Source: Manihot esculenta (taxonomy: Eukaryota > Streptophyta > Magnoliopsida > Malpighiales > Euphorbiaceae). From it: a stretch of DNA of 64,000 bases. Shown one piece after another: positions 21,255 to 33,578 of the stretch. Under the pieces are notes generated by a model, which was not told where the DNA came from, did not search any database, and saw only the letters and a program-made list of their open reading frames with translations. The DNA lies in contig NC_035178.2 in the NCBI RefSeq assembly GCF_001659605.2, forward strand, positions 10,548,062 to 10,612,061, given 5' to 3'. The position numbers and the translations under genes were made by a program. Every line of letters begins with the position of its first letter. Position 1 is the stretch's first letter.

Positions 21255-23583
21255 TACTTTTTCTTTCTTCTTCTTTTTTCTACTCTTTTTTTCTTCTTTT
21301 ACTTCTGTTCTTCCACTCTCTACTGTTGCAATTTCTGAAACTTCCAGCCACACGTTGATTTGTGCTTTGGGGATAACTACTAGTGATCAATCTTATCTTA
21401 ACTGTTCTAGTTTTCCTTCTGGGATTCAGTTTCCTGTACTGAATTCCAGCTTTTCGTATTCTGGGATTGTTGCCGGAGATGGGTTCATCTGTGCGGTGAT
21501 TTCTTTCTATTCCTCCTCTTCCAGTTCAATTATGGTTTGCTGGAGATTCTCTACTAATGGTAATAATCTGGTTTACAAGAGAATCTATCAAGGTCCGCTT
21601 CTCAGAGAGATTCAAGCGGGTAATTCCCATATATGTGGGCTTAACACCACCAATCGACTCCATTGTTGGCAGTGGCCGGAATTCAACTCTACTGCTGCTC
21701 AGAACTTGAGTTTTTCGAGTATTGCAGTTGGTGAAGAATTCGTTTGTGGGATATCAGGATTCGGGAATATTACTTGCTGGGGAAATTTTTCCAGTGTCAG
21801 TAACCCTCCCTCAGGGAATTTTAGCATGATTGCTGCTGGATTCAGGCATGCCTGTGCTCTAACTTTTTCTAACCAGTTGCATTGTTGGGGAGCTATGGAG
21901 GGCGAAAAACCACAAGATAAATTCAAACTGTTGGCATTAGGAGAGAACCGTAGCTGCGGTTTGCGGCTTAATGATACAGTAGTTTGCTGGGGGCAGAACA
22001 ATTTCAGCTTGCAAGAAAGTTTGAAAGATGAGTTTTTTATCAATATTGAAGCTAAGAGGAACATTTTCTGTGGAGTTCTGAAACAGAATTATTCGTTGGT
22101 TTGTTGGGGTAATGAGATCTTGGACTCTAATTCAATGGTGTTTAACGAAGTAATCCCAGGACCATGTACAAGTAGCTGTTCAGATCCACATGATATGTTA
22201 CCAGGATCTGAAAAGTTTTGCCCCCAAGGTTTATTTATTTGTGAGTATGAGCCTGAAATCGTTATTCCACCGTTGCCTGAGCCACAGTTACCGCCATCTC
22301 TGCCGCCATCGCCGGCTTCAGAGGGATCAACAAGTAGTGGATGGAGTGACAAGATGATAGCTTTCCTAGTAGTGGGCTGTGTGGGCTTCTCTATTTTGTT
22401 GCTAGCCATTGGCTTCTTTTTATTCAGATTCTGCATTTGCAGAGGCTACCGAGTCCATGATTCAGGGCGGTTGGATGAGACCGGAGCACCGCTCGAACAA
22501 GGTACAAGACAACAGCAGCAGCAGCAACACCCACAAATCCAACAAGCGCCACTATCACCTGTCCTAGAGAAGCGTCTTAGCCAATTGGCCAGCATGGGAA
22601 ATGCAGGTCATTTAGAAGAATTCTCCTTGCAGCTGCTACTTCAAGCCACAAACAACTTCTCCGAAGATCACAAAGTTGGCACAGGAAGCTTCGGCTCAGT
22701 CTATCGTGCCACATTAGAGGATGGCCGAGAAGTAGCAATCAAACGAGCTGAAACATCGAGCACTAGCTCCTACGCAGTAGGAACCAGACGTCAAGAAGAT
22801 AAAGACGATGCATTCATTAACGAACTCGAATCCTTATCCCGTCTCCATCACAAGAATCTCATCCGGTTACTAGGCTTCTGTGAAGATTCTAACGAAAGGG
22901 TATTAGTCTACGAATATCTAAGCAATGGCACTCTCAATGATCACCTCCATAAGCTCCAAAGCTCACCATTAATGTCATGGCCTGCAAGAATCAAAGTTGC
23001 ATTAGATGCAGCCAGAGGAATCGAGTACTTGCACGAATATGCAGTGCCATCGATCATTCACCGCGACATAAAATCATCTAACATACTACTGGATTCATCC
23101 TGGACAGCCAAGGTCTCAGATTTCGGACTATCGTTGATGGGTCCTGAAGGCGAAGAATCCCACCTGTCACTTCGAGCCGCCGGCACAGTAGGCTACATGG
23201 ATCCAGAGTACTACAGACTTCAACAGCTGACGGCAAAGAGCGACGTGTACAGCTTCGGAATAGTGTTACTAGAGCTATTATCAGGAATCAAGGCAATACA
23301 CAAGAATGAGAATGGGGTGCCAAGAAACGTGGTAGATTTTGTAGTACCATATATTGTACAAGATGACATACACAGAGTGTTAGACTCGAGAGTTCCACCA
23401 CCAACGCCGTATGAAATAGAGGCGGTAGCATATGTAGGATACTTAGCGGCAGATTGTGTGACGTTAGAAGGCCGAGATCGGCCGTCGATGACGGAGATTG
23501 TAAATAGCTTAGAAAGAGCTTTGGCTGCATGTTTGGTAAACCCCACTTCGCTTTCGCGGTCCACAACTGCGTCCTCCACGTAA
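21232..23583 (+). CDS. CCR4: CRINKLY4-related receptor-like kinase, CCR4 type
   Basis: Single exon, 783 codons. Layout: hydrophobic signal peptide (about 1-32) and a Cys/Trp-rich ectodomain of CRINKLY4-type propeller repeats, each with a V.CWG or HCWG-like core (VCWRFS, LHCWQW, ITCWGNF, LHCWGAM, VVCWGQN, LVCWGNE). A Cys-rich segment (CTSSCSDPHD...CPQGLFIC) and a Pro-rich stalk follow. The transmembrane helix is near 374-402, then a Gln-rich juxtamembrane and a Ser/Thr kinase (about 465-760). Kinase motifs: GTGSFGSVYR near 482, VAIKRAE, HRDIKSSN near 609, DFG near 629 and MDPEYY in place of APE. Arabidopsis has CRINKLY4 (ACR4) and four CRINKLY4-related proteins; the linker SSSYAVGTRRQEDKDDAF and the segment GVPRNVVDFVVPYIVQDDIHRV fit CCR4 best (from memory). 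Absence of introns also fits that family. It probably signals at the plasma membrane; ligand unknown. Confidence 0.85.
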   Translation: MAFLFFHNTFSFFFFFLLFFSSFTSVLPLSTVAISETSSHTLICALGITTSDQSYLNCSSFPSGIQFPVLNSSFSYSGIVAGDGFICAVISFYSSSSSSIMVCWRFSTNGNNLVYKRIYQGPLLREIQAGNSHICGLNTTNRLHCWQWPEFNSTAAQNLSFSSIAVGEEFVCGISGFGNITCWGNFSSVSNPPSGNFSMIAAGFRHACALTFSNQLHCWGAMEGEKPQDKFKLLALGENRSCGLRLNDTVVCWGQNNFSLQESLKDEFFINIEAKRNIFCGVLKQNYSLVCWGNEILDSNSMVFNEVIPGPCTSSCSDPHDMLPGSEKFCPQGLFICEYEPEIVIPPLPEPQLPPSLPPSPASEGSTSSGWSDKMIAFLVVGCVGFSILLLAIGFFLFRFCICRGYRVHDSGRLDETGAPLEQGTRQQQQQQHPQIQQAPLSPVLEKRLSQLASMGNAGHLEEFSLQLLLQATNNFSEDHKVGTGSFGSVYRATLEDGREVAIKRAETSSTSSYAVGTRRQEDKDDAFINELESLSRLHHKNLIRLLGFCEDSNERVLVYEYLSNGTLNDHLHKLQSSPLMSWPARIKVALDAARGIEYLHEYAVPSIIHRDIKSSNILLDSSWTAKVSDFGLSLMGPEGEESHLSLRAAGTVGYMDPEYYRLQQLTAKSDVYSFGIVLLELLSGIKAIHKNENGVPRNVVDFVVPYIVQDDIHRVLDSRVPPPTPYEIEAVAYVGYLAADCVTLEGRDRPSMTEIVNSLERALAACLVNPTSLSRSTTASST

Positions 23584-25159
23584 CCCAGGAACTGGTCTAA
23601 TTTTTTTTGCATAAATCATTTTTTATTTTCCATAAATTTTTAATTATTTTTTATATTTCATTTTTGGGTTCAAAAAGTGTATGCTCGTGTACCTAAAAAA
23701 AAGGGCGTTGATTATGGCGAACAGCTAATATAATTTTTTTTTTGTACATTTAATTTTGAAGGATTCTTTGAAATTGAGAGGTCAAATGGGAGGACGTAGA
23801 TTTTTCTTTTTTTAATGGAAATTTGAAAAACCAATGGGAAAGTAAAATGGGAATTAGAAAGGAATGATGTCAACTTTTTCTACACCAAATCGTGACTTTT
23901 TTAGCGTGTTTCCCATGTCCATTGAAATGTTTATAATAATCAACAGCGACTATTTCCAATATTTTTTTTTAAAAAATTACTATTAAATATAAAAAAAATT
24001 AATTTTAAAAAATATATTAAAATATTTTTAATATTTTAAAAATTCTACTAAAATTATTTTTTTAATTATTTAATTACAAAAATTGTTTTTTTTTCTATTT
24101 CTTTAATTGCCTCTCTCCCTTTCTTAACCACAAATTTTCATTTCCATTTTAATAGCTGTATACCAAGTCTTTGTCTTATAATATATTGATTTATATTAAG
24201 AATTAATTAGGTCAAATATATCACTTGCTCTTTAAATTATGAAATTAAAAAAAATATAATTGTGAGATCTAAATTTTATAAAAATGTAATAAAAAGTTAG
24301 AACGCATATAATTCATATTTGTATGTAGAATTAAATAATTGAAATTTTTATTGTATAAAGCTAAAAATTAAATTATATAATAGGTTAATTATGAATAATT
24401 TAATTTATAAAAATAAACCCATTTCAAAAAAAATATAAAAATAAATAGATAATATTGTAAATATAAAATTAATTAAAAAGAGATTATATATAATGAATAT
24501 TATCGTGTTGAGTTTTGAATAATTTAGGAATAGTTTAGTTTATTTATATTTTATTTATATTTATTTTTTATTATATTTTATTAATAAATTATAAAATTTG
24601 AATTTAAATTTTTAAATAAAATAATGTAATTTTGGTAAAAAAAATATCTAAATTTTATATATATTATTGCATATAAATATATAAAATTTTAGAAAAATTA
24701 TATAATATAAAATATAAAGAAAAATAAAAAAAAGTAGCATGTGGTTCATCGATTTTTCCATTCAGAATTCATGATTTGGTTTGTATTAAACCGGTACTTT
24801 ATAATATCCTGTTGTTAACAAACAAGGCAATTTTCAAGTTTTATCAGAAAAAAAACATACTTACAAATTATATTATAAAATATTATTTTGATACAAATTT
24901 AAAATAAAAATTTTAAATTAAAAATAGATTAAATCACGTGATACTTTAATAATTTTTTTAAAAAAATTAATAAATAATTATATTTTATTTATCACGTCAA
25001 TATTTTTTAATAATATTTAAAAATTATTACTATAAAATATTATTTTAATATAAATTAAATTATAAATTTTAAAATAAAAATAAGAGAAATTATATGATAT
25101 TTTTTTATATTTTTTTAAAACCTATTCTTAAACCTTATTAACATTAAAATCATTATATC

Positions 25160-25190
<31 letters not shown>

Positions 25191-25384
25191 CACATATATA
25201 ATTTTAAATCGATACGATTTAAATACAATTTTAATATAGCTTGGATAAAAAATCATAATTGTAATTAAACAGTTAAAATAAATTAAATTTAGTATAAGTA
25301 AATTCCTATAAATATTATCCATTTGTTTTAATTTCAGTACAATTCAATATGATTTTTTAATTTAAAATTTTAAAAATCGTGCAT
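23584..25384. other. 3' flank of the CCR4-like gene and AT-rich spacer
   Basis: No gene. An (AT)n tract at 25158-25186. The rest is A+T-rich spacer without ends I can define. Confidence 0.45.
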
Positions 25385-27125
25385 GGTTCTTATGGTCTTC
25401 TAGACTCTTTAACCTTAATTCTTTATCCAAGTACTTTTCTCTTAAATATTTTTTGGGCTCTTTAGCGTTTTTCTGGCTCTTAACTTTATTTCTTTATCCG
25501 CATACTTTTCCTTTTAGTTTTTTCTGAACTCTTAGCCCTAAGTTTACTTTTAAGCATTTCGCTCTTTGCCCTGAATCTTAGTCTGAGCTTCTTAAGCTTC
25601 TAAGGGTATTCTGAGCTTTTTTTTTTTTTTTTTCTGAACCTTAGTCTGAGCATTTTGCTCTTAAACGTCTTTCGAGTTTTTTACTCTTCAACATTTTTTA
25701 GACTTTTAATCCTGATTTATTTTTGAGCATTTTTTGCTCTTAAATATCTTATGGGCACTAAGCTCTGAGTATGCTTCCGGACTCTTCTATCCTCAGCGTG
25801 CTTCCGAGTATTTTCGCTCTTTTATTGCTTATCGGCACTTAGCCTTCACTTTGATTTCGAGCTCTTAGCCCTAGCTCTCTGTTTGAGCTCTTAGCTTGAT
25901 TTCGCTTTCGGACTCTTAGCCTTGATTTTGTTTCCGAGCTTTTAACCCTGTTCTCGTTTTCGGGCTCTTCTACCTTTAGTGTGCTTCCAGTATTTTTGTT
26001 ATTTTATTTCTTCCCGTGATTTTGTTTTCGGGCTCTTCTGCCCTTAGCGTGCTTCCAAACATTTTCGTTTTTTATTTCTTCTGGGCGCTTAGCCCTGACT
26101 TCGTTTTCGAGCTCTTCTGCCCTTAGTGTGCTTCCAAGTATTTTTATTCTTTTATTTTTTCAGGTGCTTAGCACTGACTTCATTTCCAGACTCTTAGCCC
26201 TTATCTCATTTTCGAGTATTTTTGCTCTTATATTTCTTTTGGGCATTTAGTCGTGCTTCTAGGCTTTTTACCTTTGGTGTGCTTTCGAGCATTCAGGCTT
26301 GTGGCCTTACTGGTGATTTCATGAATTAGGCTCGAGGCCTTTCTTTTATTTGTAAAATTGACCTACAAAAGATAAAAACCTGCACAAAGTATAGATGTAG
26401 CAAGAATGTTGGTTGTCTATTGAATAATATTTGTTAATGAACATTGTATTGTACAAGATACTTAGTTTCATGGTTCAGGTTCTTGGCCTTTCTCAGTATC
26501 TCTAATATTTAAACTCGTGGCCTTACTAACGATTACGAGGATTGAGGCTCGTGGCTTTACTGGCGATTTTTGAGATTCAAGCTCGTGACCTTACTGCGAT
26601 TTCAAAGGTTCAAGCTCGTGGCCTTACTGATAATTTTTAGAATTCAGACTCGTGACCTTACTGGTAATTTTGAGCTTTTTAGCTTTTCTCTTACTTTTGA
26701 AATTTATCTACAAAATAAAACTTGCACTGCATATATATTTGTAACGAGAAACACTCACTGTTAATTGGGTAATATTTATCAAAGAATACTGGGGCGTGCA
26801 ATATACTTAGCTTTATGTTGTCCTCCGGGTCTTTAGCCCTAGTCATTCGTCCCAGCACTTTTTGTCCTCTATTTTCTTTTGGGCTTCTTAGCTTTGACTA
26901 GCTCTTTGGTTTGTTGGTTGACTTTCGAGCTCTTCAACCCTCACTCTCTTTCTGAACACATCCGTTTTTGTGTATCTTCTAGGCTATTTTAGCTCTGGAT
27001 TTGTTGCATTTTTGCTGCCTTGCCTCTGGGCAGCTATAATCCTAATTCTCCCGAGTGTTTTGCCCCGAGTGATTTTCGAGTTCTTAGCTCTGACTCTCTA
27101 GTCTTTCTCTTGCGATTTTTTTTGG
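25385..27125. repeat. Degenerate tandem-repeat tract with nested periods
   Basis: Words such as CGAGCTCTTAGCCCT, GGGCTCTTCTGCCCTTAG and GTGCTTCC recur with spacings of roughly 60-90 bp from 25390 to 26290. A second unit of about 38-41 bp (GCTCGTGGCCTTACTG...GATTT...TTCA) repeats at 26505-26670. On a larger scale, blocks containing TTGCAC...AACA(A)GAA...TATTGAATA and CTTAGTTTCAT occur near 26360, 26700 and 27120, about 350-420 bp apart. No open frame runs through it. It looks like a decayed satellite or the repeat-rich part of an old retroelement. Confidence 0.6.
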
Positions 27126-28304
27126 AAAATTAAGGCTTGCACAAAACATATGTAACAAGAATGCTTCGTTATTAATTTTGAATAGCAAAATATTTTAGTT
27201 TCATATTTCAACTAAATGTAAATATTAATTTTAGTCAACTTTATCATCTTATATGATTCTAAATAATCTGTTGAATAATGTTTCTTAGGTATAAATCATT
27301 CCACAACTTTTAAATTATAAAGCTACATGCTTTAAATAGATAATACCTTTCTCAATGGATTCCTGCTGGTATTAACTATAAATGAGAGCTTTTTAAGCTA
27401 TTTTAGTATACTATCATATTTCAAGTTCACATACACAAGGCTTTCACCTAAGGTTTTTAATTTTTTTTTAAAATTTTTTTTATTAGTTCATAATAACAAA
27501 AATACTTTGAGCTAAAGAAGGTAATTGTACAACTTGGGCAACTCGTGCATGTCACTTCTTTTCTATGGTTAATGGATCACCCTTGTATTGCTCTTTCTTC
27601 TCGCATTTCGCCGTGCAGCTTTTAGATGCAACTGGTGATTCCTAGGTCTTTCACCATCCTCTCTTTCCTTTAGTCTTTTCTATTGTTTGGATATTAGTTT
27701 TTCTTGATTTGACATGCGGATCTCAATAGGTTTTGTTTGAAAACTCTAGCGACAGGATAATCTCTTTCGTTTTCTATAGACAACGTCACTTGATAAAGCG
27801 AGATCCGATAGGGTGTCCTAATATGGATACTTGGATAGTGGCTCAATCCGGGTAAACCATCGATGCGTGATTGATTTTATTAGGTCCCTCCATATTTGAT
27901 ATCTAGAATGAGATTTACAAAATACAAAAAAATAGTCAGGGATCTACCGGGGATGTCTCTAGTGGAGAGCTTTTGACATCCAAGTTAGATCTGTAAACTA
28001 GAATAAAGATTTAATGATAAATAGGAGATGGAGAGAAAGAAAATGGAGAGGAGGAAGAAAGAGTTAAGAAAGAAGATCGAAAGCCCCATGGGAGAGGAAG
28101 AAGACCCCTTATCATGGTCTGTTGGAGAAGAAAAATGGGGAGAGGGGTTCCTTCTCCAAGGTCTGCTGAACCAGCCCCCGCGCCTCTTTTGTCTTAACAA
28201 GTTCTTTTTATGGAAAAGTGTTAGCATATTCTCTGATATATTCTGAAGTGGAGTCTATTTTTTAAATAAAATAATACTATAATATTTATATATTATCATT
28301 GTAA
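27126..28304. other. Possible retroelement debris, unclassified
   Basis: Composition is more balanced than the AT-rich spacer. The segment 27720-28020 (GACAGGATAATCTC, AGCGAGATCCGATAGGGTG, GGATCTACCGGGGATG) has the texture of transposon leader sequence rather than single-copy DNA. The open frames at 27985-28246 are Lys/Glu-rich low-complexity on one strand and shadows on the other. I cannot name the family. Confidence 0.3.
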
Positions 28305-28672
28305 CACTCGGTATTTCACCAAGACTCGCCCTCTCTTAAACAGGTCGAGTGTTCATAAAAAATTATCGTTAGCGGATATAGTAAATTTCCATTAGACCTA
28401 TAAACATATGATCTCCTATCCACTAGCCGATATTAGTCGGATTTCTAGGAGATTATTTCATCTTCTTACAATATAAAAGGAAATGAGCACAGAGTTTAAA
28501 GTACACATTCTTACATGCTAATTCTAAACTCAAAGTAATATATTACATTTGCTCATTTTATTAGTTTATTGACTTAAGCGTGTAACTATCTATAGGCGCC
28601 AACCACTCTCATCTATTTTAATCGGTTCAGCTCTATTTCCAATCATATCAATAATATATATATATATATAAT
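28305..28672. mobile_element. Possible old LTR fragment
   Basis: Begins TGTAACACTCGGTATTTCACC after an AT-rich border. It contains a TATA-like AATATAAAAGGAAATGAGCAC near 28470 and further on GACTTAAGCGTG and GGCGCCAACCACTC, an arrangement like U3-R-U5 of a plant LTR. No partner LTR or internal coding region was found. Tentative. Confidence 0.3.
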
Positions 28673-29772
28673 TTAAGGATTACATTCGAAAGATACAATT
28701 TTTCATGTTTAGAAATCGAATTTATCCTTGATTCTCTTGATAATTTGAATTTCTCTAAACTCAATTGATATTCGAGAAATAAATTTAGAAAGAATAGATT
28801 GATGATTTGCCAATTAAGCTTAAGAACTTTGCCCTTCAATAACTTTTGAAAGTAAAAGATTATTTTCTATTAGAAAAGCTTTCAGCAGACAGAAAGTAAC
28901 ACATTATTTTTGAAGTAGATTCCATTATTGTTACTGTCTAAAAAAATTTATTCTGTCAAAATATAATTTTACAAATTTTTTCAAAAACTTTCAGGCATCA
29001 TATTAAATTAAATTCTAAAAAAAAGCAATTAATAATTAAAAAATATAAAAAATTTAAAATTAAAATAAATAAATAAATGAAGAAAGAAATTGAAATGTAA
29101 GGTCTTAGTGAAATTATTTCTTGTAAAATTTTGATAATTATAATAATATTTTTTTAATTTAAAATTAATTCTTACATGAATTCAATAAAATTAAATTTTT
29201 ATATTATTAATCTTATCAATTAAAAAAATTAATTCATTAATATTTTCTTAAAATTATTCATTCCAAACAGCAACTAAGGAATTTTATCCAACTTTTTAAA
29301 GTGTTCCTCATGCCTTGAGTAATCATTTAGGAGTATTCCTTCAATTAATTGCATGGTTGTTCATATTCTTTGTTGCTTGGGAATCTTCCAGAGGCAAATT
29401 TCATAATTTTTCAAATCCGAAATGCTTTTAACAAACTTCGCTAAATACATTAGCTTAAATTTCACAGAGCATATTTTTCCTAAATTCTATTTTAAATTCA
29501 AATAAAATGTCTATTATTTATTGACAATTAGTCTATTTTGTAAAAATTGAAAATTTGTATTAAATTCACCAATTGAAAATTTTTAAAATTTTAACCAATC
29601 AAAATTTAAAAACAAATTATAATAATTTAGCTAAAATCAGTATAAATAATCTTAAAATTCTTTTCCTCTTTATATAAAATAATTAAATTAAATTATTTAG
29701 TAATTTTTAGTTTACTATATAGAAATTTCGTATATTTTTTTTTTTCAATATGAAATGGGTAAATTTTTAGAT
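28673..29772. other. AT-rich spacer
   Basis: No coding, RNA or repeat feature I can support; a short (AT)n tract lies at the left edge. Confidence 0.5.
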
Positions 29773-30192
29773 GAGTATTCGGTTGGTTTGATTTAAAATC
29801 GAACTAATTGAATAAAGTGAAAACTTTTAGTATTTATTAAAATTAAATCGAATTGATTTTCACAAGAAACTGAATCAAATCAAACCAGTTTGATTCGATT
29901 CGATTCAATTCGGTTTGATCAGTTTAAAGTTTTAATAAATTTTTTATTTTTTACACTTTATTTTTAATATTTTAAAATTTAATTAAAATATTTTAATTTT
30001 AATATAATCTAATCTCTCTATATTATTGAAAATAATATATTATTATTACTAATCAGTTCGATTTAATTTTTTTAATTTTTGTCTTATCAAAATTGAATCG
30101 AACTAAAATAATTATAATTTTTAAAATTAAAAACCAAATTTAAATAAATAAAAAATTAAATTAAACTTAATAAAAATTTGAACTGAATACTG
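29773..30192 (+). repeat. Dispersed CGAACCGA/TCGGTT repeat family, copy 4
   Basis: Best-defined copy: left edge GAGTATTCGGTTGGTTTGAT, right edge AACTGAATACTG, which is an inverted version of the left edge. The inside carries TTACACTTTATTTTTAATAT, TTTAAAATTTAATTAAAATA and AATAATATATTATTATT. The inverted ends suggest a non-autonomous DNA transposon (MITE) of about 420 bp. Confidence 0.65.
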
Positions 30193-30974
30193 TTGACTCA
30201 TTCAAATTTTTTTATACTTAAATTAACAAAAATTATATAAGCACATGCACAAGCACCACACATTTCTCACATAACAGATATATATTTTTTTTATCTAATT
30301 TATCAGATTCTAATTATAATTAAAAATAAAAATATTCACAAATTTGAAGAACAGTCCAAACTTAGTGAAAGGTGATTGATTACAGTGTGACATGCAAATA
30401 TTCATGAAATATTGATGATTCCCATTGTATTCTTATACATTACCAAAAAAGATGACAGGCAAAAAGCCATAAAGCTTTTTGCTTAATTCCAAATGATCTC
30501 GGTAAACATAGCCATTTTCTTGTGACGTTTGCGTTTTGCTTTTCATCTGACTTACGTTTCCGTTATAAATTTTTCTAAGGAGAATTACTATTAAGTACCT
30601 GTATTTTAAAAAATTTATTAATTCATACCGATTTCAAATTTGCTCAATTAAAACATCCCTATATTTTGTAAATCAAACTCTTTAATTATATGGCATAGCA
30701 ATAGCAAGTAACCACTAGCTACCAACTATAAATACATGTATGTATGTTGTAGTAAATGGTAATAAATGGGAGCTCAGTAAATTAATAAGGATCAAAGTAT
30801 AATTTGGCCAATAGTAATATGCAGTTGTTCTTGCCATCTGTTTGCATGCAGTGGACCTCTCTATTTATACTGGCTTTTACTTTGAAACTTTTCTCAATAC
30901 TCAAAGTAACCTAATTAATTCTTTTATCTTCTATCTCCAATCTCTCTTTCCTTCGCCTGATTTTTCAGAGGAAG
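30193..30974 (+). promoter_or_regulatory. Upstream region of the amino acid permease gene
   Basis: A TATA-like CTATTTATACTGG lies near 30859-30872, about 100 bp before the ATG at 30975, followed by a CT-rich leader (CTATCTCCAATCTCTCTTTCC). No other gene. The core promoter call is by position and motif only. Confidence 0.4.
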
Positions 30975-33129
30975 ATGGAGGTTGATGCAGGAGATGATGG
31001 ACGCATCAGAACAGGTACTCAATTAAAAGGGAAGAAATAAAATATGTTTATTTTTCTTTTGTTTTACATCAGCAATTTTTTTTTTTTTTGAAAGAAGAAG
31101 AAGAAGAGGAGAAGCTTTCAAGTGTGGAGAATGAAACATACTCCATTTTTGTAAAACTGTGAAAGCAAAGTAGTCTTATCTGAGAACAGGGAAAGGAAAT
31201 TCATTGAAATAAAGGAAGTGTTAGAATATTAATGCTGCAAAGAAGTTGCTTGAATATTAAGCTATGTTTCTGCATAATGATTTCTTCCATGCATGAGAAT
31301 AATTTTAATTTGGTGGGTTTGCTTTGATAGGAACCTTGGCAACTGCAACAGCTCATGCTTTTACAGCAGTAGTTGGTGCTGGAATCTTAGCATTGCCATG
31401 GAGTGTGGCTCAACTGGGATGGATCCTTGGTCCTTCTGTTCTTGTTTTCTTTGCATTTGTAACTTATTACAGTGCAATTCTTCTCTGTGATTGCTATAGA
31501 ACTCCTGATCCTGTCAATGGAAGAAGAAACCACACTTATATTGCTGCTGTCAGAGCTCTTTTAGGTTCTTTATTTTAATTTCTTATGTCTTCCCTGTTCT
31601 TATTACTACCAAAATAATAATTATTATTATAAATTGTCAATTGTTTCTATATATGCAGGTCCAAGAAATGAACTTTTTTGTGCTGTAATGCAATATGCAA
31701 TACTATGGGGCACAATGATTGGCTACACGGTTACAACTGCCATTAGCATTGGGTGAGTTGCTTCTTAAAAATTTACTATAGAGATAAATTAGGTTGTTAC
31801 TCATTCGAGCCGGACACAAAAACAAAGTATGAGCAAACTGATTCTCTGATCTGCAAACATGAGAGAACTGTAAAATTTTTAGCTCAATTAGAAGAGTGTT
31901 AATTAACAAAACTAACCACTTTGAATTCACTCGAATACCCAACAGGGCTGTGAAGAGGACAACATGTTTTCATGCAAGGGGACATGAAGCAAAATGTGGG
32001 GTATCAGGAAATCTATATATGGTCATATATGGTGGAATGCAAATAGTTTTATCTCAATTTCCCAACTTGGAGAAACTGGCTTTCTTATCAGTTGTTGCAG
32101 CTGTTACATCTTTAGCATATTCATCCATTGCATTGTGTCTCTCTATTGCAAAACTTTCCTCAAATCATGAGTTTAAAGGAGGGATCATGGCTGCTATGGC
32201 GGACAACAACATTCCACAAGCTACATCCACCAAAATTTGGCATTCATTTCAAGCTCTTGGAAACATTGCTTTTGCCTACACTTTCTCCATGCTGTTGTTG
32301 GAAATTCAGGTTCTTCTCTTTTAACCTTTAACAATGCCTTCCTTTGATTCCTTCTGTGATTGTGTTAATGTTGGGTTTTTTTAGGACACTTTGAAATCAC
32401 ATCCACCAGAAAATAAAGTCATGAAGAGAGTAACCTTGTATGCCATTGGTGGAACAGCATTGTTTTATATTTCTGTAGGGTGCATTGGATATGCTGCATT
32501 TGGAAATGATGTTCCTGGAAATGTTCTTGCTGGATTTTATCAACCATTTTGGCTTGTTGACATTGCCAATCTTTCTGTGATTGTACATTTAATTGCAGCT
32601 TATCAGGTTTCCCCTCTCTCTCTCTGTGGAATTTGTGTAGCTTTTAGAGAGTTCTTGATGTTTGGTTAATTCAAGTTTTTGTTTCATAAACTACTCTCAG
32701 GTGTTTAGCCAACCAATTTTTGCTATCCATGAGAAGCTGCTTGCATCAAAATGGCCAACATCAAGTTTTACTAGAATTTACACCATTAGATTGCCATTAA
32801 CCCATAAAGGCATCTTCAGCTTTACACTAAGTAAGCTATTTCTTCGAACCCTTTTCGTCGTTTTTACGACTACAGTTGCAATGATGCTTCCATTTTTCAA
32901 TGCAATTCTGGCTTTTCTGGGAGCTATTTCTTTTTGGCCATTAACAGTGTACTTCCCATTGAGGATGTACACAATGCAAACAAAGATCAAAAGAGGAAGC
33001 TATCAGTGGATGGGTTTTCAAGGTTTAAGCTTGGTGTGTTTGATTGTCAGTCTCATTTCAGGTATAGGTTCAGTTGCAGGCATGTTAGTTAGTCTTAAGA
33101 AAGCTAAGCTTTTTCATATTGATTTGTAG
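30975..33129 (+). CDS. Amino acid permease, AAP family (AAAP superfamily)
   Basis: Six exons, all with GT-AG junctions: 30975-31014, 31331-31564, 31659-31752, 31946-32309, 32385-32606 and 32701-33129, giving 460 aa. The family is usually 460-490 aa with about eleven membrane spans. Recognisable segments in order: RTGTLATATAHAFTAVVGAG, LPWSVAQLGWILGP, SDCYR-like CDCYRTPDPVNG, IGYTVTTAISI, CFHARGHEAKCG, QIVLSQFPN, FQALGNIAFAYTFS, LLEIQDTL, GCIGYAAFGNDVPGNVL, PFWLVDIAN, YQVFSQPIFA and FWPLTVYFPL. AAP proteins are plasma-membrane proton-coupled importers of neutral and acidic amino acids, often used for phloem loading and seed supply. The N-terminus is short (14 residues before TLATATAH), which is shorter than the Arabidopsis AAPs I recall. 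I do not assign a number within the family. No lesions seen. Confidence 0.9.
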
Positions 33130-33578
33130 GTGCAGAAACACTTTGTTTTATTTTGAATCTGTAGTAGAAGCCCTTCGTTTTCTAGATGTTTTTCAGCAAT
33201 GAAAGTATTACTACTCATGAAATTATTCTCCATGGTCTTATGTGCATGATCATTTCAGCTTAGTTTAGCATATCAAGATGGTAATTTAACAACCATGAAG
33301 ATCTTGCCTATGCTAAGAACATATAATTTGAAGAATAACTAGTAGAACAAGGTAAGAATATAAGTAATTTAATCCTATTCCTCTCTCCCTTTTGAGCAAA
33401 TAAGAAGACTGTTCATCAAAGATTCTTAAAGCAGTTTCCCACTTGCACAAATCCTAAAGCATATAAAGACTTCATAATAAAAAAAATTGTAGAACTTGTA
33501 TGTCTTATTTTATTATTATTTTTAGAGAACTTGTTATGTCATGATGCTGCAATGACTTGAGAAAAAGTGGCAAAAAAT
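33130..33578. other. Intergenic region between convergent genes
   Basis: Holds the 3' ends of the permease (plus strand) and the GOT1-like gene (minus strand), transcribed toward each other. I see no separate gene. Confidence 0.5.

Noticed and set aside
28028..28246. 72-codon Lys/Glu-rich frame
   Set aside because: Low complexity, in repeat-like DNA, with an equally open antisense frame.
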